This document shows positions 43,830-53,200 of a stretch of 64,000 nt of DNA, piece after piece (positions within the stretch are counted from its first letter, which is position 1; each line of letters starts with the position of its first letter). The notes beneath the pieces are model-generated. The model ran no database searches. It worked only from the letters and a program-made list of their open reading frames with translations, and was not told the origin of the DNA. This DNA is from SZUA-442 sp035461905. Lineage in GTDB: Bacteria > Actinomycetota > Acidimicrobiia > Spongiisociales > UBA5794. The DNA is taken from assembly GCA_035461905.1 (NCBI GenBank), contig DATHUV010000143.1:1-64000 (forward strand), read 5' to 3'. The position numbers were made by a program, and so were the translations under genes.

Positions 43830-44843
43830 TCAGCGGCGAAGGTCGCCGAGGAGGTCATCGAACCACGACCGCGAGGCGTCGAGGCACCGCCGGCTCGCCG
43901 GTTCCCAGTCGACGAACGCCGGCCACACGTGCATCATCTCGGGCTCGACCACGAGCGTCAGATCGACGCCGTCTCGTCTGGCGTTCTCCGCGAACCTGAG
44001 GCTGTCCCCGAGGAGCATCTCGGCGCCACCCGCGAACACCAGCATCGGTGGGAATCCCGTCAGATCAGCGTGGATCGGTGACACCTCGGGGATCCTCAAC
44101 TCATCGGTGGTCGCGTACCAATGGTTCGGTGTCGAGAGCTCCGAAACGGGCAGATAGTCGGTCCGGGCGTTGGTCGCGATCGTGTAGTCGCCGTGCTCGA
44201 GGTCGAGGTACGGCGAGAACAGCATGGCTCCCGCAGGCATCGGCGCGCCCGTCGCACGGATCCGGTGAAGCAGAGCGACGGCGAGGCCGCCGCCGGCCGA
44301 GTCGCCCGCCACGACGATCGACTTGGGATCGATGCCGGCGGCGATGAGGGCCTCGTAGGACTCGATCGCATCATCGACCGCGGCAGGGAATCGGTACAGG
44401 GGAGCCAAGCGGTAGCGCGGGGCGATCGCTCCCGTCTGGATCGCATGGACGAGCCTCGCGATGAACTGGCGGTGGGTTCCTGGATTCCCGAACGCGTACC
44501 CGCCGCCGTGGAAGTAGAGGATCGTCGTTCTCGCGACGAACACGTCGGTCGGCAGGTAGCGATCGGCCACGATCGTACCGACCTTGACCCTGCGGACGTC
44601 GACTCGCTTGAGCAGGTTCAGGGGTACCGGGATGGAGGCTCGCAGCCCCCACTGGAACAGGCGCTTGTCGTCCCGCTTCCTTGCTGCCACCGAGATGACC
44701 TCGCGAGCGAAGGCAACCGCCCACTCGGTTCGCCACGTCCACGAAGGGAGCGTCGGGCCGAGGAGGAGCCTGCGGATCGTGACCCTGGCAACGGCCAACC
44801 ATCCGAGGGTCCACATGACGACGAGGGCGGCGAGGGTGCTCAC
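43830..44843 (-). CDS. HSL-family alpha/beta hydrolase (esterase/lipase)
   Basis: 337 aa. An N-terminal hydrophobic helix (1-~20, a possible anchor) precedes the alpha/beta hydrolase. The oxyanion motif is LYFHGGGYAFGN and the nucleophile elbow is VAGDSAGGG; a likely acid and base lie near MLLGDSLRF and MMHVWPAF (His). Belongs to the hormone-sensitive-lipase family that splits short- to medium-chain esters. The target ester is unknown. Start ATG 44843. Confidence 0.85.
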   Translation of the reverse strand: MSTLAALVVMWTLGWLAVARVTIRRLLLGPTLPSWTWRTEWAVAFAREVISVAARKRDDKRLFQWGLRASIPVPLNLLKRVDVRRVKVGTIVADRYLPTDVFVARTTILYFHGGGYAFGNPGTHRQFIARLVHAIQTGAIAPRYRLAPLYRFPAAVDDAIESYEALIAAGIDPKSIVVAGDSAGGGLAVALLHRIRATGAPMPAGAMLFSPYLDLEHGDYTIATNARTDYLPVSELSTPNHWYATTDELRIPEVSPIHADLTGFPPMLVFAGGAEMLLGDSLRFAENARRDGVDLTLVVEPEMMHVWPAFVDWEPASRRCLDASRSWFDDLLGDLRR

Positions 44844-44935
44844 GGTTCGACGCTACCCACCGTGGGCCTGGTACCCGCCGACCGTAGTCCCCGACCCGCT
44901 ACCGCCCGACCGCACACCAGGCGACAGAGATGGGG

Positions 44936-45706
44936 TCAGTTGCGCACCTTGCTGATCAGGCGGAGGATCTCGATGTACATCCAGATGATCGTCACCATGA
45001 GGCCGAACGCCCCGTACCACTCGAGGCTCCTGGGTGCCCCTGCTTGCACGCCGCGTTCGATCATGTCGAAGTCGAGCATGAGATTGAAGGCAGCAATCAC
45101 CACGACGAATGCGCTGAAGAGGATCCCGACCGGGCCGCTGTCCCACACGAGCGGCACGCCGACGCCAAAGAGCGAAAGCAGGATGCTTGCGAGGTAGAAG
45201 AGCGCGATGCCGACCGTCGCCCCGATGACGACGCCGCGGAGGCGATTTGTGACACGGATGGTGCGGGTCACGAACAGCACGAGCATGCCGAGGAAGACCG
45301 CCACCGTGGCCATGATCGCCTGGAGCACGATCCCCTCGAACTCGGCGTCGTAGATGTGGCTGATCGTGCCGACGAGAGCTCCCATCGCAACGGCATAGAT
45401 CGGGCCGGTGACAATCGCGAGCTTCGGCCTGAATGCGGTGACGATCGCGAGTACGAACGCACCCAGCACCAGGAGGAGCCACCAGCCAGGTATGGACACC
45501 TCCCCCGCAGCGGGGTCGACGAGACCCCATCCCCACGCTCCTGCGGCGATCACCAGCGCGAGCAGCACACCCGTGCGTGCCGCAGTGCCGCTGATCGTCA
45601 TGGTCTCGGTGTCCGAGACGAAGGGAGACGCCGGAGCGGTGGCCAGCGATGCGTCTGTCACTGCCGCGTACTCGCCGAACTGCTTGCTCAGGGTTGGGTT
45701 CGCCAT
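44936..45706 (-). CDS. Bax inhibitor-1/YccA family membrane protein
   Basis: 256 aa. About seven membrane helices follow a 37-residue soluble start. Family motifs: SHIYDAEFEGIVLQAIMAT, DFDMIERGVQAGAP and the ending YGAFGLMVTIIWMYIEILRLI. This actinobacterial Bax-inhibitor-1 group probably acts as an ion-leak channel or scaffold in the cytoplasmic membrane. ATG at 45706, with GGAGGATC before it. Divergent from NAD-glutamate dehydrogenase, with about 100 bp between them. Confidence 0.85.
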   Translation of the reverse strand: MANPTLSKQFGEYAAVTDASLATAPASPFVSDTETMTISGTAARTGVLLALVIAAGAWGWGLVDPAAGEVSIPGWWLLLVLGAFVLAIVTAFRPKLAIVTGPIYAVAMGALVGTISHIYDAEFEGIVLQAIMATVAVFLGMLVLFVTRTIRVTNRLRGVVIGATVGIALFYLASILLSLFGVGVPLVWDSGPVGILFSAFVVVIAAFNLMLDFDMIERGVQAGAPRSLEWYGAFGLMVTIIWMYIEILRLISKVRN

Positions 45707-45807
45707 GATCCTCCTCGATCCGCGAGATGATACCGAAGCCTGGATCCACCGATCTGATCCATGGGAAACGCCTCCATCCCTGCGCACAGCCGTCTAGCCT
45801 CGCGATC

Positions 45808-48800
45808 ATGGTCGGAACCGAGAGTGCCGAGACTTCCCACTCATCGCTGGTAGATCAGCTGCTCGACCTGATCGAGGCGGAGGACCCGCCCGAGTATCGC
45901 GACATGTTGCGAACGTTCGCGACGCTGTACCTCAAACGTCTTCCTGATGCTGACGTTCCCGACCTCACCCCGGACCAGCTCATGGCAGAAGTCGTCGACT
46001 TGTTGTCGTTCATCGACGAGCGCAGGAAGGGCGAGACCGCCGTGCGTGTCTTCAGGCCGACGCTCGCAGAATGCGGTTACGAGATCCACGGTTCCGTGGT
46101 CCAGGTCGTAGCGGACGACAGCCCGTTCCTCGTGGACTCCATCACGATGGCGGTTGGCCGCATGGACGCCGGCATCGAGCGCCATCTCCACCCCGTGGTC
46201 GGGACGGTTCGCAATACCGATGGACGAATCACCGCTCTGTCCGCCGCCAGGGGGAGCGCACATCGCGAGTCGATCCAGCACGTCGAGCTGTCGCGTGTCC
46301 TGGAACCGGACGAGGAGGCACAGCTCAAAGAAGCCATCCACAACGCGCTCAGGGACGTCGAATGCGCTGTTCGGGATTTCGATCCGATGCGCGAAAAGGT
46401 CGCCGAAATGGAGGGTGTCGCGAAGGCGAGTGTCCACTTCTATGACTACGAGGAGGTCGCGGAGACCGTCGCGTTCCTCGAATGGCTGCTCGACGACAAC
46501 TTCGTGTTCCTCGGGTATAGAACCTATCGGATCACCGAATCGGATCGGGGCAAGCTCGTCTCGGCAATACCCGAGAGCGGGCTCGGGATCCTCTCACCTG
46601 ACGGTGAGGAGCTTCCACCCGTCCCCCTCGACGAGCTCCCGCCGCACCTTCGGGACCGCTACACCGGGGGTTCCCTGCTCGTCATCTCGAAGACGAACCG
46701 CCACGCGTCGGTGCATCGCGACGCACGAATGGACTACATCGGGATGCGACAGATCAACGAGGACGGCGTCATGGTCGCCGAGCTCAGGCTCCTCGGCCTG
46801 TTCACGTCGAAGGCATACATGACGCCGGCATCCGAGATTCCCGTGCTGAGACGCAAGCTCGCCCAGGTGCTCGTCGACCAGGACGTGATCGAGGGCTCCC
46901 ACGACTACAAGTCCCTCGTGCAGGTGTTCGAGTCGTTCCCGAAGGACGATCTGTTCGCTATGAACGTCGATGCGCTGACCGAGGTTCTCGGAGACCTCGT
47001 CGAGACCGAGGAGGCGTCAACCGTTCGGCTGTTCGTGCGTCGCGATGCTCTCAGCAGGTACGTCGGGACGCTGGTGACGCTTCCGCGGGACCGCTTCAAC
47101 GCTGACCTGAGGAAGCAGCTCCAGGACCTGTTCCTCAGGACCTTCGGTGGCCATGCCATCGACTACCGACTTGCCCTCGGTGAGTCCGGCGACGCTCGGA
47201 TCCACTTCAGCGTCTGGGTCGAGGAGGGGGCGCCGATCGACGTCGACGTCGCAGAGCTCGAGAGGACCGTCATCGCCATGGCGCGAAATTGGGACGACAG
47301 GGTCGTCGAGGAGCTCATGTCGCGGGTCGATGAGGGCACCGCGAAGCGCCTGGGCGTCGCGTGGGCAGGGCTGTTCCCCAGTTACTACAAGACCTCCATG
47401 CCCATCGAGATCGCCGCAGGTGACATCCTCAAACTCGACCGCCTCATGAAGGCGGGGCAGGAGGTCGCCGTCGGGGTCCAGAACGAGGCCCTTTCGAATG
47501 CCCCGGACGCGACCGACCGCTTGTCGAGAATCACGGTGTACCGGTCCTCGGGCAAGCTGAACCTCTCCGCGATGATGCCGCTGATCGAGCATCTCGGGCT
47601 CGCCGTCGTCGAGGAAGTCCCGACGAGGCTGAAGAACGAGCAAGGGACCTTCATCCACGACTTCGGTGTCCTCACCAGGGACGGCGGGCTTCTCGATGTC
47701 GAAACGGACGGACCACGCATCGAAGCGGCCCTCGAAGCGGTGCTTCGGGGCGAAGCCGAGTCCGACAGCCTCCACCGTCTCCTCATCTCCAGCACGCTCG
47801 ACCATGACGACCTGACCGTCCTTCGCGCGTACCGGGCCTACTGGAGGTTGGTGACACCGGCGTTCTCGGTCGGGTACGTCGACGACACCCTCTCCGCCCA
47901 CCCGGAGGTCGCCGAAATGATCGTCAGGCTGTTCCAGGCGCGCTTCTCCTCCGACAACGACCCCGACGTGGAGCAGGCGATCGTGACCTCCATCCTCAAC
48001 GCCCTCAACGAGGTGTCGTCGCTCGATGAGGATCGCATCCTGCGCGGGTTCCTCGACCTGATCCGGGCGACCGAGCGAACGAACTATCGGGTCCCAGGCC
48101 GCACCTCCCTGTCCCTCAAGTTCCGGTCCGGGATCATTCCGGACATGCCGGAGCCCGCGCCACTCTTTGAGATCTACGTCTCGAGCCGCGACGTCGAAGG
48201 TGTTCACCTTCGGGGAGGGATGGTCGCAAGGGGAGGTATCCGTTGGTCCGACAGGCGGGAGGACTACCGGACAGAGGTGCTCGGGCTGATGAAGGCGCAG
48301 ATGACGAAGAACGCCGTCATCGTGCCGACGGGCGCCAAGGGCGGTTTCGTCATGAAGCGCCACGCCGACGCAGGGGGGCCGACGTACGACGAGGTGCGTG
48401 CCGGCTACGAGACATTCATCCGCGGCCTCCTCGACGTCACCGACAACCGAGTCGGCGACTCGATCGTTGGCCCCGATGACGTCGTGCGCCACGACGATGA
48501 CGATCCGTACCTCGTCGTGGCCGCGGACAAGGGAACCGCGTCGTTCTCGGACACGGCCAACGCGTTGGCTGCCGACTACGGGTTCTGGCTCGACGACGCC
48601 TTCGCCTCAGGTGGCTCTGCCGGCTACGACCACAAAGCGCTCGGCATCACCGCACGCGGTGCGTGGGAATCCGTTCGTCGCCACTTCTTCGACCTCGGTG
48701 TGGACGTCGATGCCGACGAGGTCACGGCCGTTGGGATCGGTGACATGTCGGGAGATGTATTCGGCAACGGCATGTTGCTGTCCAAGCATCTCCGGCTCGT

Positions 48801-50598
48801 TGCCGCCTTCGACCATCGCCACATCTTCATCGATCCGGATCCGGACCCTGCGGCGGCCTGGATCGAGCGCAGTCGCATCGCCGGCCTCGGACGGTCGTCA
48901 TGGCAGGACTATGACCCGACCGTCATCTCGAATGGTGGTGGTGTGTTTCCTCGGTCGGTGAAGCGGATCGACCTCACGCCCGAGATGCGAAAGGTCCTTG
49001 GGACGGATGCCGAGTTCGCGACACCCAGCGGGCTGATTCGCATGATCCTCATGGCACCCGTCGACCTGTTGTGGAATGGGGGCATCGGTACGTACGTGAA
49101 GTCGAGGTCAGAGACGAACGCCGAGGTGCAGGACCGATCGAACGACGCCGTGAGGGTCGACGCACGGGACCTCAGGTGCCGTGTCGTGGGGGAGGGCGGC
49201 AACCTCGGATTCACACAGCTCGGTCGTATCGAATTCGACAACCACGGTGGGCGCATCTTCACGGACTTCATCGACAACTCCGGCGGCGTCCACGCGTCGG
49301 ACAGGGAGGTGAACCTCAAGATCCTGCTGCGGATGGCTCAAGAAGCCGGGGAGATCACCAGATCCGAGCGCGACGAGATCATCGAGTCCGTATCCGACGA
49401 CGTCGTCAGCGCCATCCTGTACGACAACTTCCTCCAGGCGCAGATGATCTCCCAGGAGGCAGAGAACTCCCGACGGACGATCGAGGCGTACATCGAGCTG
49501 ACGGACCGCCTCGAACGCGAGGGACTGCTGACGAGGGACATCGAGTTCCTCCCGAGCACCGAGGAAATGACCCAGCGATCGCGCGAGGGCAAGGGCATGT
49601 CACGCCCCGAGATCGCGGTTCTCCTCGCCTACGCGAAGATGAGCCTGACCGAGCACCTCAGGGTCTCGACGCTCCCTGACGACAAGCACTTCGTTCCCGA
49701 TCTCCTCGCGTACTTCCCTCCGCGTATCGTCGAGCGCTTCGAGCATCTGATCCTCCAGCACCCCCTCCGTCGCGAGCTGATCTCAACGATCGTCGCGAAC
49801 CAGGTGCTCAACTCCCAGGGCAGTACGTACTACTCGAGGATGCGCACCGTGTCGGGGTCATCCGCTGCGATGATCGTGCGTGCCTACCGAATAGCCAGGG
49901 CCGTCACGGACGCCCAGAGCCGATGGCATTCCATCGAGGAGCTCGGTGCGTCGGTGCGCCCCGAGACGGCCCGGATGATGCTCCAGGACATCGACCTGCT
50001 CGTGACGCTCGTGTCCCGGTGGTACCTCATGCAGGACCAGACATCGAGCATCGACGAGGAGGTCGCTGCTGCGAAGGAAGAATTCGCACGACTCTCGGAC
50101 GGATTCCCGAACCTCGGTCCCGAAGAGTGGCGCGAGCCGTATGAGCGTGTCGCCTCAGACCTCGTCGCACAGGGCGTACCGGCCGACCTTGCGGTTCGGC
50201 ATGCCTATCAGCGAGTGCTGCGGCGCGGTCCTGACATCGTCGATCTCGCAAACCGGTTCGATCGCGACGTCATGGAGGTTGCCGAGATCTACACGCAGGC
50301 GAGCCAGGAGTTCATGATCGGCTGGGTCGAGCGCCAGATCCGTCTCCTGCCCGGCACCACAGCCTTCGATCGCTTGGCCATCGCTGCACTGCGTGACGAC
50401 CTCCAGATCCTCCGACGTGAAGTCGTCTCGGCGATCCTGTCCGAGGCAGACGGCTCGATCGACGCCTTCATCGATGCCAACGATCGGGTCATGCCCCGGA
50501 TCGAACGGTGGCACCGGTGGCTGTCGAGGGACGGGATCCTCGACGTGTCCGCAGGCTTCATCGCGACCCGCCGGCTGCACCAGATCCTCGTCCCCTGA
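45808..50598 (+). CDS. NAD-specific glutamate dehydrogenase (large, ~180-kDa class)
   Basis: 1,596 aa, the size of the actinobacterial/proteobacterial 180-kDa enzyme. It oxidises L-glutamate to 2-oxoglutarate and ammonium with NAD. N-terminal ACT-like regulatory repeats occupy ~1-650. The catalytic domain has GGIRWSDRREDYRTEVLGLM (~809-828) with KNAVIVPTGAKGGFVMK and the NAD-binding region VGIGDMSGDVFGNGMLLS (~976-993). ATG 45808 (MVGTESAET) is chosen because the frame upstream is not similar. Likely a catabolic link between amino-acid use and the TCA cycle. It ends about 80 bp before the paa operon and is separate from it. Confidence 0.9.
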   Translation: MVGTESAETSHSSLVDQLLDLIEAEDPPEYRDMLRTFATLYLKRLPDADVPDLTPDQLMAEVVDLLSFIDERRKGETAVRVFRPTLAECGYEIHGSVVQVVADDSPFLVDSITMAVGRMDAGIERHLHPVVGTVRNTDGRITALSAARGSAHRESIQHVELSRVLEPDEEAQLKEAIHNALRDVECAVRDFDPMREKVAEMEGVAKASVHFYDYEEVAETVAFLEWLLDDNFVFLGYRTYRITESDRGKLVSAIPESGLGILSPDGEELPPVPLDELPPHLRDRYTGGSLLVISKTNRHASVHRDARMDYIGMRQINEDGVMVAELRLLGLFTSKAYMTPASEIPVLRRKLAQVLVDQDVIEGSHDYKSLVQVFESFPKDDLFAMNVDALTEVLGDLVETEEASTVRLFVRRDALSRYVGTLVTLPRDRFNADLRKQLQDLFLRTFGGHAIDYRLALGESGDARIHFSVWVEEGAPIDVDVAELERTVIAMARNWDDRVVEELMSRVDEGTAKRLGVAWAGLFPSYYKTSMPIEIAAGDILKLDRLMKAGQEVAVGVQNEALSNAPDATDRLSRITVYRSSGKLNLSAMMPLIEHLGLAVVEEVPTRLKNEQGTFIHDFGVLTRDGGLLDVETDGPRIEAALEAVLRGEAESDSLHRLLISSTLDHDDLTVLRAYRAYWRLVTPAFSVGYVDDTLSAHPEVAEMIVRLFQARFSSDNDPDVEQAIVTSILNALNEVSSLDEDRILRGFLDLIRATERTNYRVPGRTSLSLKFRSGIIPDMPEPAPLFEIYVSSRDVEGVHLRGGMVARGGIRWSDRREDYRTEVLGLMKAQMTKNAVIVPTGAKGGFVMKRHADAGGPTYDEVRAGYETFIRGLLDVTDNRVGDSIVGPDDVVRHDDDDPYLVVAADKGTASFSDTANALAADYGFWLDDAFASGGSAGYDHKALGITARGAWESVRRHFFDLGVDVDADEVTAVGIGDMSGDVFGNGMLLSKHLRLVAAFDHRHIFIDPDPDPAAAWIERSRIAGLGRSSWQDYDPTVISNGGGVFPRSVKRIDLTPEMRKVLGTDAEFATPSGLIRMILMAPVDLLWNGGIGTYVKSRSETNAEVQDRSNDAVRVDARDLRCRVVGEGGNLGFTQLGRIEFDNHGGRIFTDFIDNSGGVHASDREVNLKILLRMAQEAGEITRSERDEIIESVSDDVVSAILYDNFLQAQMISQEAENSRRTIEAYIELTDRLEREGLLTRDIEFLPSTEEMTQRSREGKGMSRPEIAVLLAYAKMSLTEHLRVSTLPDDKHFVPDLLAYFPPRIVERFEHLILQHPLRRELISTIVANQVLNSQGSTYYSRMRTVSGSSAAMIVRAYRIARAVTDAQSRWHSIEELGASVRPETARMMLQDIDLLVTLVSRWYLMQDQTSSIDEEVAAAKEEFARLSDGFPNLGPEEWREPYERVASDLVAQGVPADLAVRHAYQRVLRRGPDIVDLANRFDRDVMEVAEIYTQASQEFMIGWVERQIRLLPGTTAFDRLAIAALRDDLQILRREVVSAILSEADGSIDAFIDANDRVMPRIERWHRWLSRDGILDVSAGFIATRRLHQILVP

Positions 50599-50628
50599 CG
50601 GGGGCACGACCGTCATTCAACCACACCG

Positions 50629-50657
50629 TTTACAAACGAACGTTCGTTTGATATCCT
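50629..50657 (+). promoter_or_regulatory. paa operon promoter with embedded 18-bp operator
   Basis: A -35 TTTACA (50629-50634), 17-bp spacer and -10 TATCCT (50652-50657) precede the paaA start by 23 bases. The spacer contains the perfect palindrome CAAACGAACGTTCGTTTG (50633-50650), which is of TetR-operator type. The TetR gene at the end of the operon (54258) is its likely binder, giving derepression by a phenylacetate-derived ligand, perhaps phenylacetyl-CoA. Confidence 0.8.
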
Positions 50658-50680
50658 CCTGCCTCGAGGAGAGGAGGCAC

Positions 50681-51625
50681 GTGGACAACGTGACACGACA
50701 AGAGGCATTCGACGCGATCATCGCCGCCGACGAGAAGGTGGAGCCGCGCGACTGGATGCCGGACGGTTACCGAGCGACCTTGATACGCCAGATGGCACAG
50801 CATGCGCACAGCGAGGTCATCGGCATGCAACCCGAAGCGAACTGGATCACGCGCGCGCCGACGCTCCTGCGCAAGGCGATCCTCATGGCGAAGGTCCAGG
50901 ACGAGGCGGGCCACGGTCTGTACCTCTACTCGGCAGCCGAGACGCTCGGCGTGTCGCGCGACGAGTTGCAGGACCTCCTCCATGACGGCGAGCAGAAGTA
51001 CTCGTCGATCTTCAACTACCCGACGCTGTCGTGGGCTGACATGGGCGCGATCGGCTGGCTCGTCGACGGCGCGGCCATCGTCAACCAGATCGTGCTGCAG
51101 GGGACGTCCTATGGGCCCTATTCGCGTGCGATGGTCAAGATCTGCAAGGAGGAGAGCTTCCACGCCCGGCAGGGCTACTCGATCATGATGGCCCTCGCCA
51201 ACGGAACCGACGAGCAGAAGGCGATGGCCCAGGACGCGATCGATCGATGGTGGTGGCCGGCGCTGATGATGTTCGGTCCACACGACTCCGAGTCCTCACA
51301 CACCGAGCAGTCGATGGCATGGAAGGTCAAGCGCATCACCAACGATGACCTTCGTCAGATGTTCATCGACCAGACGGTGCCACAGGCGCATTACCTCGGA
51401 TGCGTAATCCCCGATCCGGACCTGCGGTTCGATGAGGAGGCAGGGCACTGGCGCATCGGCGAGATCGACTGGGACGAGTTCTGGGCGACGATCAAGGGCG
51501 ATGGTCGCCTCAACCGTGAGCGGATCGCCCACAAGACGAAGGCGTGGAACGACGGCGCATGGGTGCGCGAGGCGGCAACGGCGTATGCGGCGAAGTCGAG
51601 TGCCCGATTGGAGGGGGTCGCATGA
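50681..51625 (+). CDS. paaA: 1,2-phenylacetyl-CoA epoxidase subunit PaaA
   Basis: 314 aa di-iron catalytic subunit of the multicomponent ring epoxidase that turns phenylacetyl-CoA into its 1,2-epoxide. The carboxylate-His ligands of the ferritin-like four-helix bundle show as the helices MAKVQDEAGHGLYL, ICKEESFHARQGY and the bundle residues around QPEANW. GTG start at 50681 with GAGGAGG upstream. First gene of paaABCDE-tetR; 4-bp overlap with paaB. Total length matches PaaA (~310 aa). Confidence 0.9.
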   Translation: MDNVTRQEAFDAIIAADEKVEPRDWMPDGYRATLIRQMAQHAHSEVIGMQPEANWITRAPTLLRKAILMAKVQDEAGHGLYLYSAAETLGVSRDELQDLLHDGEQKYSSIFNYPTLSWADMGAIGWLVDGAAIVNQIVLQGTSYGPYSRAMVKICKEESFHARQGYSIMMALANGTDEQKAMAQDAIDRWWWPALMMFGPHDSESSHTEQSMAWKVKRITNDDLRQMFIDQTVPQAHYLGCVIPDPDLRFDEEAGHWRIGEIDWDEFWATIKGDGRLNRERIAHKTKAWNDGAWVREAATAYAAKSSARLEGVA

Positions 51626-51963
51626 GTTACGACGTTCCCGTCGCACCCGGCGACGAGCCGGTCAAGGTGCCCACCGGCACACACAAGGATCACGGGTGGC
51701 CCCTGTGGGAGGTGTTCGTGCGCGCACGGCGCGGCCTCAGCCACACCCACGTCGGTTCGCTCCACGCCCCCGATGCGGAGACGGCGATCCAGAACGCACG
51801 AGACGGCTACACGAGGCGAGCCGAGGGGGTCAGCGTCTGGGTCGTGCCCTCGACCGAGATCCACGCATCCGATGACCCGGACTCGATGTTCGCTCCGTTC
51901 GAGGACAAGCCGTACCGGCATCCGACCTTCTACGAGATCCCCGCTGAGGTCGGGCAACTGTGA
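51622..51963 (+). CDS. paaB: Phenylacetyl-CoA epoxidase subunit PaaB
   Basis: 113 aa small subunit. Core: WPLWEVFVRARRGLSHTHVGSLHAPDAETAIQNARDGYTRR (pieces: LWEVFVRARRGLSHTHVGS, DAEMAIQNARD-type). PaaB bridges subunits in the oxygenase complex. ATG overlaps the paaA stop (ATGA); its own stop overlaps paaC's GTG by 4 bp. N-terminal 20 residues vary between species. Confidence 0.9.
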   Translation: MSYDVPVAPGDEPVKVPTGTHKDHGWPLWEVFVRARRGLSHTHVGSLHAPDAETAIQNARDGYTRRAEGVSVWVVPSTEIHASDDPDSMFAPFEDKPYRHPTFYEIPAEVGQL

Positions 51964-52727
51964 ACACGGTTACGACCTCGACGGCACTTGGCACCTATCT
52001 CGTCCGGTTGGCGGACGACAACCTCGTCATCGGACAGCGCCTCGGTGAGTACATCTCGCACGCGCCCGAGCTCGAGGAGGACCTTGCGATCGCCAACACC
52101 GGCCTCGACCACGTCGGGATGGCACGGCATCTCTACACCCTTGCCGGGGAGGTAGAGGGAGACGGCCGCAGCGAGGACGACTTCGCCATGTTCCGTTCCG
52201 AGCGCGAATTCACGAACGTGCTGCTCGTGGAGCAGCCGAACGTCGACTTCGGCTACCTCACCACCCGCCAGTTCTTCTTCGATGCCTATCAGGTCCCCCT
52301 GTGGCTGCGGCTGAGCGCGTCGACGCACGACCAGCTCGCAGGCATCGCAGCCAAGGGCCTCAAGGAAGCGACCTATCACCTCCGCCGGTCGTCCTCGTGG
52401 ATGATCCGCCTCGGTGACGGCACGCCTGAGAGCCACCGGCGCGTCCAGGAGTCGATCGACGGACTGTGGCGGTTCACTTCTGAGCTGTGCGCGACCGATG
52501 ACGTGGAAGCCGAGCTCGCCGATGCAGGAGTGGCGCCACGATCGTCAGATCTGCGAACGGAGTGGGAGCGGACCGTCGATGCCGTCTTCGAGGAAGCGAC
52601 CCTCGCCCGCAGCGCCGACGCCTTCCAGACATCGGGAGGCAGGACAGGGATGCACACCGAGTATCTCGGACACCTCCTCGCCCAGTTGCAGTGGATGCAG
52701 CGTTCCCACCCGGGGTTGTCATGGTGA
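51960..52727 (+). CDS. paaC: Phenylacetyl-CoA epoxidase structural subunit PaaC
   Basis: 255 aa ferritin-like partner that lacks a full di-iron site and stabilises PaaA. Typical pieces: LVRLADDNLVIGQRLGEY, TGLDHVGMARHLY, EYLGHLLAQLQWMQRSHP at the end. GTG start overlaps the paaB stop and its stop overlaps paaD (TGGTGA with ATG at 52721). Length and motif order are normal. Confidence 0.9.
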   Translation: MNTVTTSTALGTYLVRLADDNLVIGQRLGEYISHAPELEEDLAIANTGLDHVGMARHLYTLAGEVEGDGRSEDDFAMFRSEREFTNVLLVEQPNVDFGYLTTRQFFFDAYQVPLWLRLSASTHDQLAGIAAKGLKEATYHLRRSSSWMIRLGDGTPESHRRVQESIDGLWRFTSELCATDDVEAELADAGVAPRSSDLRTEWERTVDAVFEEATLARSADAFQTSGGRTGMHTEYLGHLLAQLQWMQRSHPGLSW

Positions 52728-53200
52728 CGGCCACCGTCGACGTCGCCGAGACCGCCCGTCGGTTGCTCGATCAGGTCACCGATCCCGAGATCCCCGTCCT
52801 CACGATCGCCGACATCGGCATCCTGCGTGGCGTCGACGTGGGTTTCGACGGCCGCGTCGTCGTGACGATCACCCCGACGTATTCGGGATGCCCTGCGATG
52901 GACGTCATCGCAGAGGACATCGTGACGGTGCTGGCGTCGGAGGGGTTCGACGCGTCCGTCGAGATGACATTCACCCCGGCATGGACGACGGAGTGGATGA
53001 CGGAGGAGGCCAAGGCGAAGCTCGCAGGTTTCGGCATCGCGCCGCCGGGTTCCGTCATCGGGATCGTCGACGAGGTCTTGTGCCCGAATTGCTCCGAAGC
53101 CACCTCGCGCATCATCTCGGAGTACTCATCAACGGCCTGCAAGCGCATGCTCGTGTGCACATCGTGCGGCGAGCCCTTCGACCAGTTCAAGGCGATCTGA
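52721..53200 (+). CDS. paaD: Phenylacetyl-CoA epoxidase accessory protein PaaD
   Basis: 159 aa MIP18/DUF59-type protein needed to mature the epoxidase iron-sulfur component. The DUF59 half has TDPEIPVLTIADIGILRGV and the conserved Cys in PTYSGCPAMDVI; the C-terminal zinc-type cysteines read LCPNCSEATS and CTSCGEPF. Overlaps paaC by 7 bp; a GTG at 52724 is an alternative start. Its stop shares bases with the paaE start (TGATG). Confidence 0.9.
   Translation: MVTATVDVAETARRLLDQVTDPEIPVLTIADIGILRGVDVGFDGRVVVTITPTYSGCPAMDVIAEDIVTVLASEGFDASVEMTFTPAWTTEWMTEEAKAKLAGFGIAPPGSVIGIVDEVLCPNCSEATSRIISEYSSTACKRMLVCTSCGEPFDQFKAI

Noticed and set aside
45727..45807. 27 extra in-frame codons before the glutamate dehydrogenase start
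   Set aside because: No similarity to the family, and they would overlap the divergent Bax-inhibitor promoter region.
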